The translations under genes and the position numbers were made by a program. The notes beneath the pieces were generated by a model, which was not told the DNA's origin, did no database searches, and saw nothing but the letters and a program-made list of their open reading frames with translations. Positions 7,915 to 16,234 of a stretch of 64,000 bases of DNA are shown in pieces. Each line of letters opens with the position of its first letter. Position 1 is the stretch's first letter. The stretch spans positions 141,905-205,904 of the forward strand of contig NZ_JBILJW010000003.1 of the NCBI RefSeq assembly GCF_044377035.1, read 5' to 3'. Origin of the DNA: Silanimonas sp044377035 (GTDB lineage: Bacteria; Pseudomonadota; Gammaproteobacteria; Xanthomonadales; Xanthomonadaceae).

Positions 7915-9012
7915 ATGCCGGTCACCGTGGTCTGCCTGAAGGAAACCGCCGCTGGCGAACGCCGCGTCGCGATCACCCCCGAAACGGCCAAGAAGCTCGC
8001 CGCCCTCGGCGCGCAGGTGCGCGTGGCCCGTGACGCTGGCGCCGACGCCGGATTCCCCGATGCCGCCTACGAGGCCGCCGGAGGCGCCGATGGCGCGGCC
8101 GCGCTTGCCGAGGCCGACCTGCTGCTCTGCGTGCAGTCGCCCGATGCCGCCACCCTGTCGAAGCTGAAGCCCGGCGCCGTCATCGTCGGCATGCTCGCCG
8201 CCCACGCGCCCGGTGATCGCGAGGCTGCGCTGGCCTCGCGCGGCGCCACCGCCTTCGCCATGGAGAAGCTGCCGCGCACCACGCGCGCGCAGGCCATGGA
8301 CGTGCTGAGTTCGCAGGCCGGCATGGCCGGCTACAAGGCCGTGCTGCTCGGCGCGCAGCTCGCGCCGCGCTTCTTCCCGATGCTGAGCACCGCGGCGGGC
8401 ACGATCCGCCCGTCGAAGGTGCTGGTCGTTGGCGCCGGCGTGGCCGGCCTGCAGGCCATCGCCACGGCGCGCCGGCTTGGCGCCCAGGTGGAGGGCTTCG
8501 ACGTGCGCCCGGAGACGCGCGAGCAGATCGAATCGCTCGGCGGCAAGTTCCTCGACCTCGGCGTGTCCGCCGCGGGCAGCGGCGGCTACGCGCGCGAGCT
8601 CAGCGCCGAGGAGCGTGCACTGCAGCAGCAGCGCCTCGCCGACCATCTCAAGACCATCGACGTGGTGGTGTGCACGGCCGCCGTGCCGGGCCGGGCCGCG
8701 CCGAAGATCATCACCGCGGCCATGGTGGCCGGCATGAAGCCGGGCAGCGTGGTCGTCGATCTCGCCGCCGAGACCGGCGGCAACTGCGAGCTGACGACCC
8801 CCGGCGAGAACGTGCAGCACGGCGGCGTCACCGTCGCCGGCCCGCTCAACCTCGCCAGCAGCGGTGCCGTGCATGCCAGCGAGATGTACGCCCGCAACCT
8901 GCTGAACTTCGTCAGCCTGTTCGTGAAGGACGGCGCGATCACGCTCGACTGGAACGACGAGCTGATCGAGAAGAGCTGCTGGGTGCGCGCTCCGGCCGCC
9001 GCGACGGCCTGA
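7915..9012 (+). CDS. pntAA: NAD(P) transhydrogenase subunit alpha, part 1 (NAD-binding domain I)
   Basis: Soluble NAD(H)-binding domain I of the proton-translocating transhydrogenase, which uses the proton gradient to reduce NADP with NADH. 365 residues; starts MPVTVVCLKETAAGERRVAITPE. The Rossmann segment is VLVVGAGVAGLQAIATARRLG, followed by GFDVRPETREQIESLG. The VDLAAETGGNCELT region is also typical. The membrane part of alpha is a separate gene (pntAB at 11066), a normal arrangement in many bacteria. What is unusual is the roughly 2 kb opposite-strand block between the two. Confidence 0.95.
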   Translation: MPVTVVCLKETAAGERRVAITPETAKKLAALGAQVRVARDAGADAGFPDAAYEAAGGADGAAALAEADLLLCVQSPDAATLSKLKPGAVIVGMLAAHAPGDREAALASRGATAFAMEKLPRTTRAQAMDVLSSQAGMAGYKAVLLGAQLAPRFFPMLSTAAGTIRPSKVLVVGAGVAGLQAIATARRLGAQVEGFDVRPETREQIESLGGKFLDLGVSAAGSGGYARELSAEERALQQQRLADHLKTIDVVVCTAAVPGRAAPKIITAAMVAGMKPGSVVVDLAAETGGNCELTTPGENVQHGGVTVAGPLNLASSGAVHASEMYARNLLNFVSLFVKDGAITLDWNDELIEKSCWVRAPAAATA

Positions 9013-9036
9013 GGCCAAGCCGGCGCGGACCCGGTC

Positions 9037-9486
9037 TCAGCGCTGCTGCAAGGGATCGCGCGGACGGTCGAAGTGGTCCGATCGGGTGTCGTGACCGGGC
9101 CGCTGGTTTCGCTGGTCATCCCTCAGGCGCCGCCAGGTTTCGAGCTGGCGCGCGCGGGTTTCCGGATCGGTATCGGCCCAGCGCCGCATGCCGCGGCGCG
9201 CCTGCTGCTTCTGTTCCGGGGTCAGGCTGGCCCAGAAGTGCGCGCGCTCGAGGTAGCGCTGCTGTTGTTCCGGAGTCGCGCGCTCCCAGCGTTCCCGGAT
9301 GGGTTCGAGCAGGGCGGCGCGATCCGCTTCCGAGAGTGATTCCCAAGGGATCGGCGCACCTACCGCCGCCCCGGCGGCGGGCGCAGTGCCGGCGGACTGC
9401 GCCGCCAGAGGCAAGGCGAAGCAGACGGCGAGCGCGACCAGCAAGGCGCGTGCGCTGGCGCGGATGGGCGGGGGCGTGCGGGTCAT
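9037..9486 (-). CDS. DUF3106 family secreted protein
   Basis: 149 residues. The N-terminus is a signal peptide (ASARALLVALAVCFALPLAAQSAG). The mature part is helical and rich in Arg, Glu, Gln and Trp, with the repeated DUF3106 pattern WESLSEADRAAL ... WERATPEQQQRYLERA ... WASLTPEQKQQARRG. The ATG at 9486 follows GAAGGA at good spacing; an ATG at 9501 overlapping the upstream gene is possible. It is the last gene of the sigma/anti-sigma operon. DUF3106 genes often sit beside ECF sigma factors in this order; a periplasmic accessory or CpxP-like role is inferred, not shown. Confidence 0.82.
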   Translation of the reverse strand: MTRTPPPIRASARALLVALAVCFALPLAAQSAGTAPAAGAAVGAPIPWESLSEADRAALLEPIRERWERATPEQQQRYLERAHFWASLTPEQKQQARRGMRRWADTDPETRARQLETWRRLRDDQRNQRPGHDTRSDHFDRPRDPLQQR

Positions 9487-9490
9487 GGCG

Positions 9491-9946
9491 TCATCCTTCA
9501 TGCGGGGTATTCGGGGAATGGGGGGGCGGAGAGGGCGTGTCTGCGGCGGATTCGGCGGGCAGGGTCGCCAGCCATGCGTAGAACTCGGCATCGTTCTCGA
9601 ACTCGACGAGCGCCCCATCGGCGAATTGGGCGGCCTGTTCCGCCTGGCCGTCCTCCACAGCGGCGACGCCGGAGGTTGCCGCCGTGGCGTGCGATGCCAC
9701 TGCGCCAGTACCGGTGACATCGTCGATCGATGCGCTTCGTGGCATCACGACAGCAAGGGCCAGGGCCGCGGTCACCAGTCCGCTGGTTGGCCACCACCAG
9801 GCCCGCCGAGATCGCGTCGGTATCGTCGCGATCGCCTCGCGACGCCGGGCGCGCAGTGCCGTGGCCGTGGCGCCGTCGAGGGCCTCGACCTGGGCATCGA
9901 AAAGGGCATGGGCGCGGTGGAGGCGGCCGTCGTCGGGAGTGTTCAT
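9491..9946 (-). CDS. Probable anti-sigma / DUF3619-like single-pass membrane protein
   Basis: 151 residues. Residues 1-45 are helical and charged (RLHRAHALFDAQVEALDGAT), as in DUF3619-like proteins paired with ECF sigma factors. A single membrane span follows (WPTSGLVTAALALAVVMP, about 52-70). The C-terminal periplasmic part is acidic and ends in the FYAWLATLP motif. It starts with ATGA overlapping the stop of the sigma-factor gene, which supports co-expression. Assignment as the cognate anti-sigma rests on topology and position, since no zinc-binding HxxxCxxC motif is visible. Confidence 0.7.
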   Translation of the reverse strand: MNTPDDGRLHRAHALFDAQVEALDGATATALRARRREAIATIPTRSRRAWWWPTSGLVTAALALAVVMPRSASIDDVTGTGAVASHATAATSGVAAVEDGQAEQAAQFADGALVEFENDAEFYAWLATLPAESAADTPSPPPHSPNTPHEG

Positions 9947-10515
9947 CGCCAATCGTCCAGTTGGGTCCGTAGCGCGGCCTGCGCGCGGAACAGGTGGGTT
10001 TTCACCGAACCCTCGGTACAGCCCATCGCGGCGGCGGTCTCGGCGCCGGACAGGCCCTGAAGCTCGCGAAGCAGGAAAGCCTCGCGCTGCCGACGGGGCA
10101 GGGCACGCAGGGCGTGGCCCAGCGCCTTCCATGCACGCTGCCGCTCGTCGGCTTCGGCCGGGCCGGGCGCGGTGTCGGCGATCTGGGCCATCGGATCCTC
10201 GGCCTCCTCCTCGTCGCGCACGCCGAAGACGGCGAGCACGCGTCGGCGCACGCTGTTGCGGCGATGCCGGTCGGTGATCCGGCTGCGCAGCACGCTGAAG
10301 AACAGCGCCGGCCACTCCGACTGCGGACGATCGCGATAGCCGAGGAAGGCGATCATCGCGTCCTGCACGGCATCGAGCGCGTCCTCGCGGTGCCCGAGCG
10401 CCAACTCGGCCATGCGGAAGGCGCGGCGCTCGACGCTGGCGAGGAAGCCGTCGAGCGCCATCTCCGGCGGGGCCGCGTTCGGGCTCAAGGGGCGTGGGGG
10501 TCCGTGGCCATCCAT
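9943..10515 (-). CDS. ECF-type RNA polymerase sigma factor
   Basis: 190 residues starting at ATG 10515 (MDGHGPPRP); the in-frame region upstream belongs to the antisense of another gene. Region 2 covers about residues 20-90 (FRMAELALGHREDALDAVQDAMIAF, then FFSVLRSRITDRHRRNSVRRR). An acidic linker (RDEEEAEDPMAQ) follows. Region 4 is at about 125-185 with LPRRQREAFLLRELQGLSG and AAAMGCTEGSVKTHLFRAQ as the DNA-binding helices. It overlaps the downstream anti-sigma gene by 4 bases. The regulon is unknown; the membrane partner and secreted neighbours suggest an envelope signal. Confidence 0.9.
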   Translation of the reverse strand: MDGHGPPRPLSPNAAPPEMALDGFLASVERRAFRMAELALGHREDALDAVQDAMIAFLGYRDRPQSEWPALFFSVLRSRITDRHRRNSVRRRVLAVFGVRDEEEAEDPMAQIADTAPGPAEADERQRAWKALGHALRALPRRQREAFLLRELQGLSGAETAAAMGCTEGSVKTHLFRAQAALRTQLDDWR

Positions 10516-10576
10516 GGGGACGATAACGCAGCGGTTCGGATTCGGTTGACGGGACGGAGGGCGAAGGGCGAAGGGC

Positions 10577-10918
10577 TCAGCCGCGACGGCCCTGGCGGCG
10601 CTGGCCGATCCGGTCGGCCCGGCGCTCGAGCCGGTCGCCGCGGGCATCGAGCCGGTGGTCGATGCGATCGCCGCGGTCATCGAGGCGGTCTGCGCGGTGC
10701 TCGCGACCGTGGGCCTCAGCCACGTCCGCGCGATGGTCCAGACGCCCGTCGATGCGGTCACCGCGGGCGTCGAGGCGCTGGTCGACGCGATCGCCGCGGG
10801 CTTCCCATCGGTCGGCGACGGGGCCGGTCGCGTGCGCGGACGCGGCGGACGCACCGATGAGGAGGGCTGCGGTCAGGGCGAGGCGGGCGAAGGGGCGGGA
10901 AGCGGCGGTGTGGCGCAT
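10577..10918 (-). CDS. Small secreted Asp/Arg-repeat protein
   Basis: 113 residues, not assigned to a family. The N-terminal 30 residues form a clear signal peptide (ARLALTAALLIGASAASAHA). The mature chain is a near-periodic mixed-charge repeat of about 7 residues, alternating RGDRIDx and RLDARGD-type units, with almost half of all residues Asp or Arg. The repeat is visible in DNA as recurring GATGCGATCGCCGCGG-like words. It lies 61 bases upstream of the sigma factor on the same strand, so it may be the first gene of that operon. The pattern suggests an amphipathic or disordered charged helix in the periplasm; no function can be given. Confidence 0.7.
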   Translation of the reverse strand: MRHTAASRPFARLALTAALLIGASAASAHATGPVADRWEARGDRVDQRLDARGDRIDGRLDHRADVAEAHGREHRADRLDDRGDRIDHRLDARGDRLERRADRIGQRRQGRRG

Positions 10919-11065
10919 GGCAGGGCTCCGGGATCACGGCGGTTGCCGTGGTCGCCATAACGCCATGCCATCCCGGCGCGTTGACCGCTCGCGGACGATG
11001 TTCATCCCGTGGTTAAGATGGGGCCGGGGACAGGAGCCCATCGGGCTCGCCACATGGGGAAACGG

Positions 11066-11353
11066 ATGGACGGGTTCGTCGCGCTGTACATCGTCATGCT
11101 GGCCGCGTTCTGCGGCCACGAAATCATTTCGCGGGTGCCGGTAATCCTGCACACGCCGCTGATGTCGGGGTCCAACTTCGTCCACGGCATCGTCGTCGTC
11201 GGCGCCATGGTCGCGCTGGCCCACGCCGACACCACGACCGAGCGCGCCATTGGCTTCCTCGCCGTGCTGCTGGGCGCCGGCAATGCGGTCGGTGGCTACG
11301 TGGTGACCGAGCGCATGCTCGAGATGTTCAAGTCGAGCAAGGGGGCGAACTGA
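11066..11353 (+). CDS. pntAB: NAD(P) transhydrogenase subunit alpha, part 2 (membrane)
   Basis: 95 residues with three membrane spans (FVALYIVMLAAFCGHEII, FVHGIVVVGAMVALAH, AIGFLAVLLGAGNAVGGYVV). The family signature SRVPVILHTPLMSGSNFVHG is present. It supplies part of the proton channel of transhydrogenase. ATG 11066 is preferred (GGGGAAACGG upstream, homology starts MDGFVALY); ATG 11054 is an alternative. The TGA stop overlaps the pntB start as TGATG. Confidence 0.92.
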   Translation: MDGFVALYIVMLAAFCGHEIISRVPVILHTPLMSGSNFVHGIVVVGAMVALAHADTTTERAIGFLAVLLGAGNAVGGYVVTERMLEMFKSSKGAN

Positions 11354-12804
11354 TGGAAGGCCTGCTCGACCTGCTGGCCAAGGCCAGCTACTTCATCGCC
11401 GCGGTGCTGTTCATCGTCGGCCTCAAGCGCATGTCCTCGCCGGTGACGGCGCGGCGCGGCATCCAGTGGGCCGGCGTCGGCATGGTGCTCGCCACGCTGG
11501 TCACCTTCGTCGCGCCCACCACCTGGGGCTCGCACGGCGTCGACCCGCTCAACCTCGGCCTGATGGTGCTGGCGCTGGTGCTGAGCGCGGTGTTCTGGGT
11601 CTGGGGCAAGCGCGTGCCGCTCACCGACATGCCGCAGATGGTCGCCATCTTCAACGGCATGGGCGGCGGCTCCGCGGCGGCGATCGGTGCGGCGGCGCTG
11701 GTGAGCGCTTCGAGCCACACCGGCACCTGCGACGCCACGTCGATGGCGGACCACGCCTGCATGAGCCCGACCATGACGGTGCTGGCCGTGGTCGGTGCGC
11801 TGATCGGCGCGATCTCGTTCTCCGGCTCGGTGATCGCCTGGGCGAAGCTCGACGGTCGCATGGACAAGCGCTACACCTTCCCGGCACAGCAGATGGTCAA
11901 CGCCGCGCTGATGGTGGGCGCGGTGCTGAGCGGCGTGCTGCTGGTGCTGCAGCCGACGCCGGCCATCCTCGTCATCGCGATCTTCTTCGCGTTGGCGTTG
12001 ATTGTCGGTGTGGCGATGACGCTGCCGATCGGCGGCGCCGACATGCCGGTGGTGATCTCGCTCTACAACGCGCTCACCGGCCTCGCGGTCGCCTTCGAGG
12101 GCTATGTGCTGCAGAACGAAGCGCTGATGATCGCCGGCATGGTGGTCGGCGCGGCGGGCATGCTGCTCACCCAGCTGATGGCGAAGGCGATGAACCGTTC
12201 GCTCGGCAGCGTGCTGTTCGGCAGCTTCGGCGCGACCGGTGAGGCGCAGGCCATCAGCGGTTCGCAGAAGCCCATCGAGGCCAGCGACGTGGCGGCGATG
12301 ATGGCCTACGCCGAGCGCGTGGTGATCGTGCCGGGCTACGGCATGGCCGTGGCGCAGGCGCAGCACAAGGTGTGGGAGCTCACCCAGGCGCTGCAGAAGC
12401 GCGGCGTGCACGTGAAGTTCGCCATCCATCCGGTCGCGGGCCGCATGCCCGGCCACATGAACGTGCTGCTCGCCGAGGCCGGCGTGCCCTACGACATCAT
12501 CGCCGACATGGACGACATCAACCCGGAGTTCCCGATCACCGACGTGGCCCTGGTGATCGGCGCCAACGACGTGGTGAACCCGGTGGCCAAGACCGACCCG
12601 GCCTCGCCGATCTACGGCATGCCGATCCTCGATGTCTCGCTGGCGCGCAACGTGATCGTCGTGAAGCGCGGCAAGGGCACCGGCTTCGCCGGCATCGAGA
12701 ACGCGCTCTTCTACGCCGACAACGCGCGCATGCTCTACGGCGATGCGAGCGGCGCGATCGCCAAGCTGATCGGCGGCATGAAGGAGCTGGACGGCGGCCA
12801 TTGA
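11353..12804 (+). CDS. pntB: NAD(P) transhydrogenase subunit beta
   Basis: 483 residues. The N-terminal 270 residues contain about nine membrane helices, including MPQMVAIFNGMGGGSAAAIG. The C-terminal third is the NADP(H)-binding domain III with VVIVPGYGMAVAQAQHKVWE, AIHPVAGRMPGHMNVLLAEA, VALVIGANDVVNP and VVVKRG-type loops. With PntAA and PntAB it forms the complete enzyme, the main source of NADPH from the proton gradient. It is translationally coupled to pntAB by a one-base overlap. Confidence 0.96.
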   Translation: MEGLLDLLAKASYFIAAVLFIVGLKRMSSPVTARRGIQWAGVGMVLATLVTFVAPTTWGSHGVDPLNLGLMVLALVLSAVFWVWGKRVPLTDMPQMVAIFNGMGGGSAAAIGAAALVSASSHTGTCDATSMADHACMSPTMTVLAVVGALIGAISFSGSVIAWAKLDGRMDKRYTFPAQQMVNAALMVGAVLSGVLLVLQPTPAILVIAIFFALALIVGVAMTLPIGGADMPVVISLYNALTGLAVAFEGYVLQNEALMIAGMVVGAAGMLLTQLMAKAMNRSLGSVLFGSFGATGEAQAISGSQKPIEASDVAAMMAYAERVVIVPGYGMAVAQAQHKVWELTQALQKRGVHVKFAIHPVAGRMPGHMNVLLAEAGVPYDIIADMDDINPEFPITDVALVIGANDVVNPVAKTDPASPIYGMPILDVSLARNVIVVKRGKGTGFAGIENALFYADNARMLYGDASGAIAKLIGGMKELDGGH

Positions 12805-12823
12805 GCCGCCCCCGCGCGCGCCC

Positions 12824-13297
12824 TTAGCGGTTCCACCACAGCGTCAGCGCCACGGCCGCGGCCAGCCACGCGAGGTTGCCGAGCCCCAGCCAGGGCTCGG
12901 CGACCACGCCGAACAGCACCGGCCCCAGGCGCAGGGCCGACTCCCAGGGCAGCAGGCCGAAGGCCGGGCCCACCACGCCGGCAGCCATCAGCCACAGGCT
13001 TGCCGCCGTGGCGAGGGCGAGGAAACCCAGCGCCCACGCGGCGCGACCCGTTCCGGCCGGCACCCGCAGCAGGGACAGCAGCACGCTGGCGTCCGCCGCG
13101 ACGACCACCGCCATCCAGGCCGCCGGCGCGTCGAACCACAGGGCCACCGCGCCCCACAGCGCCACGATCAATGGCAAGGCCAGCGCGAGTGCGAAGCCCG
13201 CCCGGCGGTGGCGGCTGTGCAAGGGACGGAGCGTGCGAGCGGCAGCAGTGTTCAAGCAGGAGGCCGGGCAGGGCAGGGCTGCGCAGCGTAGCGGCAT
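12824..13297 (-). CDS. Small four-helix membrane protein, unknown
   Basis: 157 residues from ATG 13297; a TTG at 13255 in the same frame would give a shorter protein that starts closer to the first helix. Four hydrophobic segments are visible: FALALALPLIVALWGAVALWF, AWMAVVVAADASVLLSLL, AWALGFLALATAASLWLMAA and LGLGNLAWLAAAVALTLWW. No family signature is recognised. It converges with pntB and is divergent from sufT, with the ATG start 91 bases from the sufT start. The membrane topology is clear; the function is not. Confidence 0.6.
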   Translation of the reverse strand: MPLRCAALPCPASCLNTAAARTLRPLHSRHRRAGFALALALPLIVALWGAVALWFDAPAAWMAVVVAADASVLLSLLRVPAGTGRAAWALGFLALATAASLWLMAAGVVGPAFGLLPWESALRLGPVLFGVVAEPWLGLGNLAWLAAAVALTLWWNR

Positions 13298-13388
13298 GGC
13301 GACGGCCGCGCCGTGTCTTCGCGGTGCCCTCGCGCCGATTCCCGCCGGCCCGGTAGAATTAGCCCCGATTTGGTCCTGATTCCCGCCG

Positions 13389-13940
13389 ATGTACAGCCGC
13401 TCCAGCGAACCCGTCAGCTTCTCCCGTGATTGCACCGTGGTTCTGGTGCCGCAGGGCGAGCGCGTCACTTTGCCGGCAGGCAGCGTCGGCTACATCACAC
13501 AAGCGCTCGGCGGCTCCTTCACCGTGTTCGTCGAAGGCAACCTGTTCCGCATCGCCGGCGAGGACGCCGATGCGATCGGCAAGGACGCCCCGGAGGCCCT
13601 CGCGCTGTCCGAGGACGCCGGCGACGACGAAGTGGAGCAGCTGGTGTGGGCGCAACTGCGCACCTGCTTCGATCCCGAGATCCCGGTGAACATCGTCGAA
13701 CTCGGTCTCGTCTATACGGTGGAGCTCGGCCGTCGCGACGACGGCGAACGCAAGGTGGACGTGCGCATGACGCTGACGGCGCCCGCCTGCGGCATGGGCG
13801 ACATCCTCGTCGACGACGTGCGCAGCAAGGTCGAGCGCATCCCGACGGTGGCCGAGGCCGATGTCGAACTCGTGTTCGACCCGCCGTGGAACCAGTCGAT
13901 GATGTCGGAAGCCGCGAAGCTCGAAACCGGGATGCTGTGA
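13389..13940 (+). CDS. sufT: Putative Fe-S cluster assembly protein SufT
   Basis: 183 residues of the MIP18/DUF59 family. Hallmarks: an N-terminal extension (FSRDCTVVLVPQGERVTLPAG, QALGGSFTVFVEGNLFRI), then the DUF59 core CFDPEIPVNIVELGLVYTVE, and MTLTAPACGMGDILVDDVR with the conserved Cys. It ends DPPWNQSMMSEAAKLETGM. SufT takes part in Fe-S cluster maturation of client proteins in the cytoplasm. Here it stands alone rather than beside sufBCDS. A TAGAAT hexamer (13354-13359) lies 30 bases upstream of the start. Confidence 0.93.
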   Translation: MYSRSSEPVSFSRDCTVVLVPQGERVTLPAGSVGYITQALGGSFTVFVEGNLFRIAGEDADAIGKDAPEALALSEDAGDDEVEQLVWAQLRTCFDPEIPVNIVELGLVYTVELGRRDDGERKVDVRMTLTAPACGMGDILVDDVRSKVERIPTVAEADVELVFDPPWNQSMMSEAAKLETGML

Positions 13941-13971
13941 CGCCCGGCCGACGGGCCGGTCGAGCCGCCGA

Positions 13972-14985
13972 CTAGAGCCAGCGCGCCTTCTTCAGCACGC
14001 GGTAGAGCAGCCCCACCGCGACGACGAGACCGCCGACGAGGATCGGGTAGCCGAAGCGTGCCTTCGTCTCTGGCATGACCTCGAAGTTCATCCCGTACCA
14101 GCTCGCTACCAGCGTGGGCACGGCCAAAAGCGCCGCCCAGCCGGCGAGGCGCTTCACCACCTCGCCCTGCTCGGCGGCCACCAGCGACAGGTTCACCGAC
14201 ATCGCAGCGGTGAGCATCTCCCGCATGGTGTCGGTGGCTTCCGCCACGCGGGCCACGTGGTCCTGCACGTCGCGGAAATACACCTGCAGCTCGTCGCGCA
14301 CCAGGTGCGGATAGAAGCGCGTGAGCTGCGCCAGCACGTCGTTCAGTGGCGACACCGCGAGGCGGAGCGTCGTCAGGTCGCGTTTCAGGTCGTAGAGCCG
14401 GCGGATGGTGTCGCGCTTGAACTGCTGGTCGAAGATGTCGGATTCGATCGTCTCGAGCTCCTGGCGGTACTGCTCGACGATCGGGAAATAGTTGTCGACG
14501 GCGTAGTCGAGCACGGCGTAAAGCCCGTAGCCGGGGCCGAGGCGGAACAGCTCCGGGTTCTGCTCGGCGCGCTCCCGCGCCGCGGCGTAGGGCAGGGAGG
14601 CGCCGTGGCGCACCGTGATCAGGTAGCGCGGCCCGAAGAACACGTGGGTCTCGCCGACGCCGATGGCGCAGTTGGCCGCCGATTGCGCCGTGTGCATGAC
14701 GATGAACAGCGCGTCGCCGTAGGGCTCGATCTTCGGGCGCTGGTGCGCCTTCAGGGCGTCCTCGACGGCCAGCGGGTGCAGCCCGAATTCTTCGCGCAGC
14801 TTGCCGAGAAGGGATTCGTCCGGCTCGTACAGCCCCACCCAGACGAAGCTGCCGTCGTCGACCTCCAGCACGTCGGAGATCGCATCCAGTTCGAGGTCCG
14901 CGACCTTGCGGCCGTCGCGGTAGTGGATGCAGGCGCGCACCATGTCGGCGCGCGCGGTCGGGTGCGTCGGGATGACCGGGCTCAT
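13972..14985 (-). CDS. corA: CorA family magnesium/cobalt transporter
   Basis: 337 residues. The cytosolic N-terminal domain (to about residue 270) is followed by two C-terminal membrane helices. The channel signature YGMNFE lies at the end of the first (LAVPTLVASWYGMNF), and the last helix runs IlVGGLVVAVGLLYRV, ending in basic KKARWL. The start at 14985 (MSPVIPTHP) is taken. It is the last gene of the minus-strand array, seven bases after the DUF4105 gene. Together with CorC upstream this gives two divalent-cation transport or efflux functions in one run. Confidence 0.93.
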   Translation of the reverse strand: MSPVIPTHPTARADMVRACIHYRDGRKVADLELDAISDVLEVDDGSFVWVGLYEPDESLLGKLREEFGLHPLAVEDALKAHQRPKIEPYGDALFIVMHTAQSAANCAIGVGETHVFFGPRYLITVRHGASLPYAAARERAEQNPELFRLGPGYGLYAVLDYAVDNYFPIVEQYRQELETIESDIFDQQFKRDTIRRLYDLKRDLTTLRLAVSPLNDVLAQLTRFYPHLVRDELQVYFRDVQDHVARVAEATDTMREMLTAAMSVNLSLVAAEQGEVVKRLAGWAALLAVPTLVASWYGMNFEVMPETKARFGYPILVGGLVVAVGLLYRVLKKARWL

Positions 14986-14992
14986 GCCCGCA

Positions 14993-16234
14993 TCATCGGC
15001 CCGCGGTCGTGGTGGCGGCAAGCCGGCGGAAGTGCCGCGCCAGCGCCCAGTGCAGCGGCAGCAGCAGCACCACCCACTCGACGTTCGCCTGCTTCATGAA
15101 GGGCATCAGCTTGAGGAAGGCGCCGAGGCCGGCCAGGGCGAGCACCACCACGATCAGCACGCCGAACACGCGCCCGGGTGGGCGGCCGCGCATCGCGCGG
15201 AAGGCGCCCGGCAGCAGCCCCAAGGCCAGCGGCGAAAGCAGGAACAGGTTCTCGTTGCCCCAAGCGAAATCGTGGCCGCTGCCCAACCACAGGAAGAGCA
15301 ACGTCACGCCGGCCAGACCCGCCAGCAGCCAGAAGCCGCCGGCGAACGCCGCCACGGTGCGGGGGGCGCGCCGGCCCAACCACAGCAGCCCCAGGGCGAG
15401 CGCGAACCCGGCCACCGCCGCTTCGAAACCCAGCTGCGGCATTTCCGCCGGTTCGGGCGCGAGGCGATGCGGCAAAACTTCGGCTTCCGAGACGACGATC
15501 GCGCGACCATCCGCGCGCTTCAGCGTGCGCAGGCTGTCGGCGAGCCGCATCGGGATGAAGGCTTCGTCCCAGCGCGAGAGCGGGCGGTCCGCCTTCGCCG
15601 CGAGGCCGAGGTGGAAGCCGGTGCCCATCCACACGGCGGGGGAGGCGAGTCGGACCGCTTCGCTGCGGTGCGTGTTGCCCTCGGAGCTGGCCGTGAGCGT
15701 GCGCTTGAGCAGGCCGCCGAGGGCCGCATCCAGTGCGTCGCGCACGCGCGTCGAACAGTTGTCGGTGAAGTAGCGGTAGTCGTAGACGGCGTTCTCGGGC
15801 CGCGCGTTCACTTCGAGCATCGCGGCCAGTGCGCCGGCTTCCGTGGCGTCGAGGTCGAGCCACTGCACCGAGACACCGCGGCCGCTGGCGCGGTACTGGG
15901 CGAGGTCGGCCTCGAGCGGCAGGGCGACGAGGCGGTAGCGCATCGTGCCGGCGACGAAGCGGGCGAGGAAATCGGGTTCGCCGGGGTCGAAGTAGCCGAA
16001 GTTGTAGCTGGTGGGTTCGCGGCCGTCCTGCGGGTCGATGACGATGGCGTTGTGGCCGAAGCGCTCGAAGAACACCTCGCCGGGCGCCATCGTGAGCACG
16101 CCGACACGCGGCGCGCCGAGGGCGGCGCCGGCGAACAGGGCAAGTACCACGAGCGCCCAGGCCACGACGCCCCGAGCCGCCAAACGCCACGTGAGCAGCG
16201 CGGCCACGGGGCGGGCCTCAGCGGATGGCGTCAT
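14993..16234 (-). CDS. DUF4105 membrane protein
   Basis: 413 residues. An N-terminal membrane or signal segment (VVAWALVVLALFAGAALGA) leads into the DUF4105 domain, with APGEVFFERFGHNAIVIDP (His61) and YDYRYFTDNCSTRVRDALD (Cys160). The His and Cys arrangement resembles papain/NlpC-like enzymes, but activity has not been shown for this assignment. Several hydrophobic helices follow in the C-terminal 150 residues. The gene overlaps the end of corC by 17 bases, so the two are coupled. It occupies the place where many gammaproteobacteria carry lnt downstream of corC. Confidence 0.85.
   Translation of the reverse strand: MTPSAEARPVAALLTWRLAARGVVAWALVVLALFAGAALGAPRVGVLTMAPGEVFFERFGHNAIVIDPQDGREPTSYNFGYFDPGEPDFLARFVAGTMRYRLVALPLEADLAQYRASGRGVSVQWLDLDATEAGALAAMLEVNARPENAVYDYRYFTDNCSTRVRDALDAALGGLLKRTLTASSEGNTHRSEAVRLASPAVWMGTGFHLGLAAKADRPLSRWDEAFIPMRLADSLRTLKRADGRAIVVSEAEVLPHRLAPEPAEMPQLGFEAAVAGFALALGLLWLGRRAPRTVAAFAGGFWLLAGLAGVTLLFLWLGSGHDFAWGNENLFLLSPLALGLLPGAFRAMRGRPPGRVFGVLIVVVLALAGLGAFLKLMPFMKQANVEWVVLLLPLHWALARHFRRLAATTTAGR

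Noticed and set aside
7915..12804. pntAA and pntAB read as a broken single pntA gene
   Set aside because: A split alpha subunit is normal in many bacteria; both proteins are complete. Only the distance between them is unusual.
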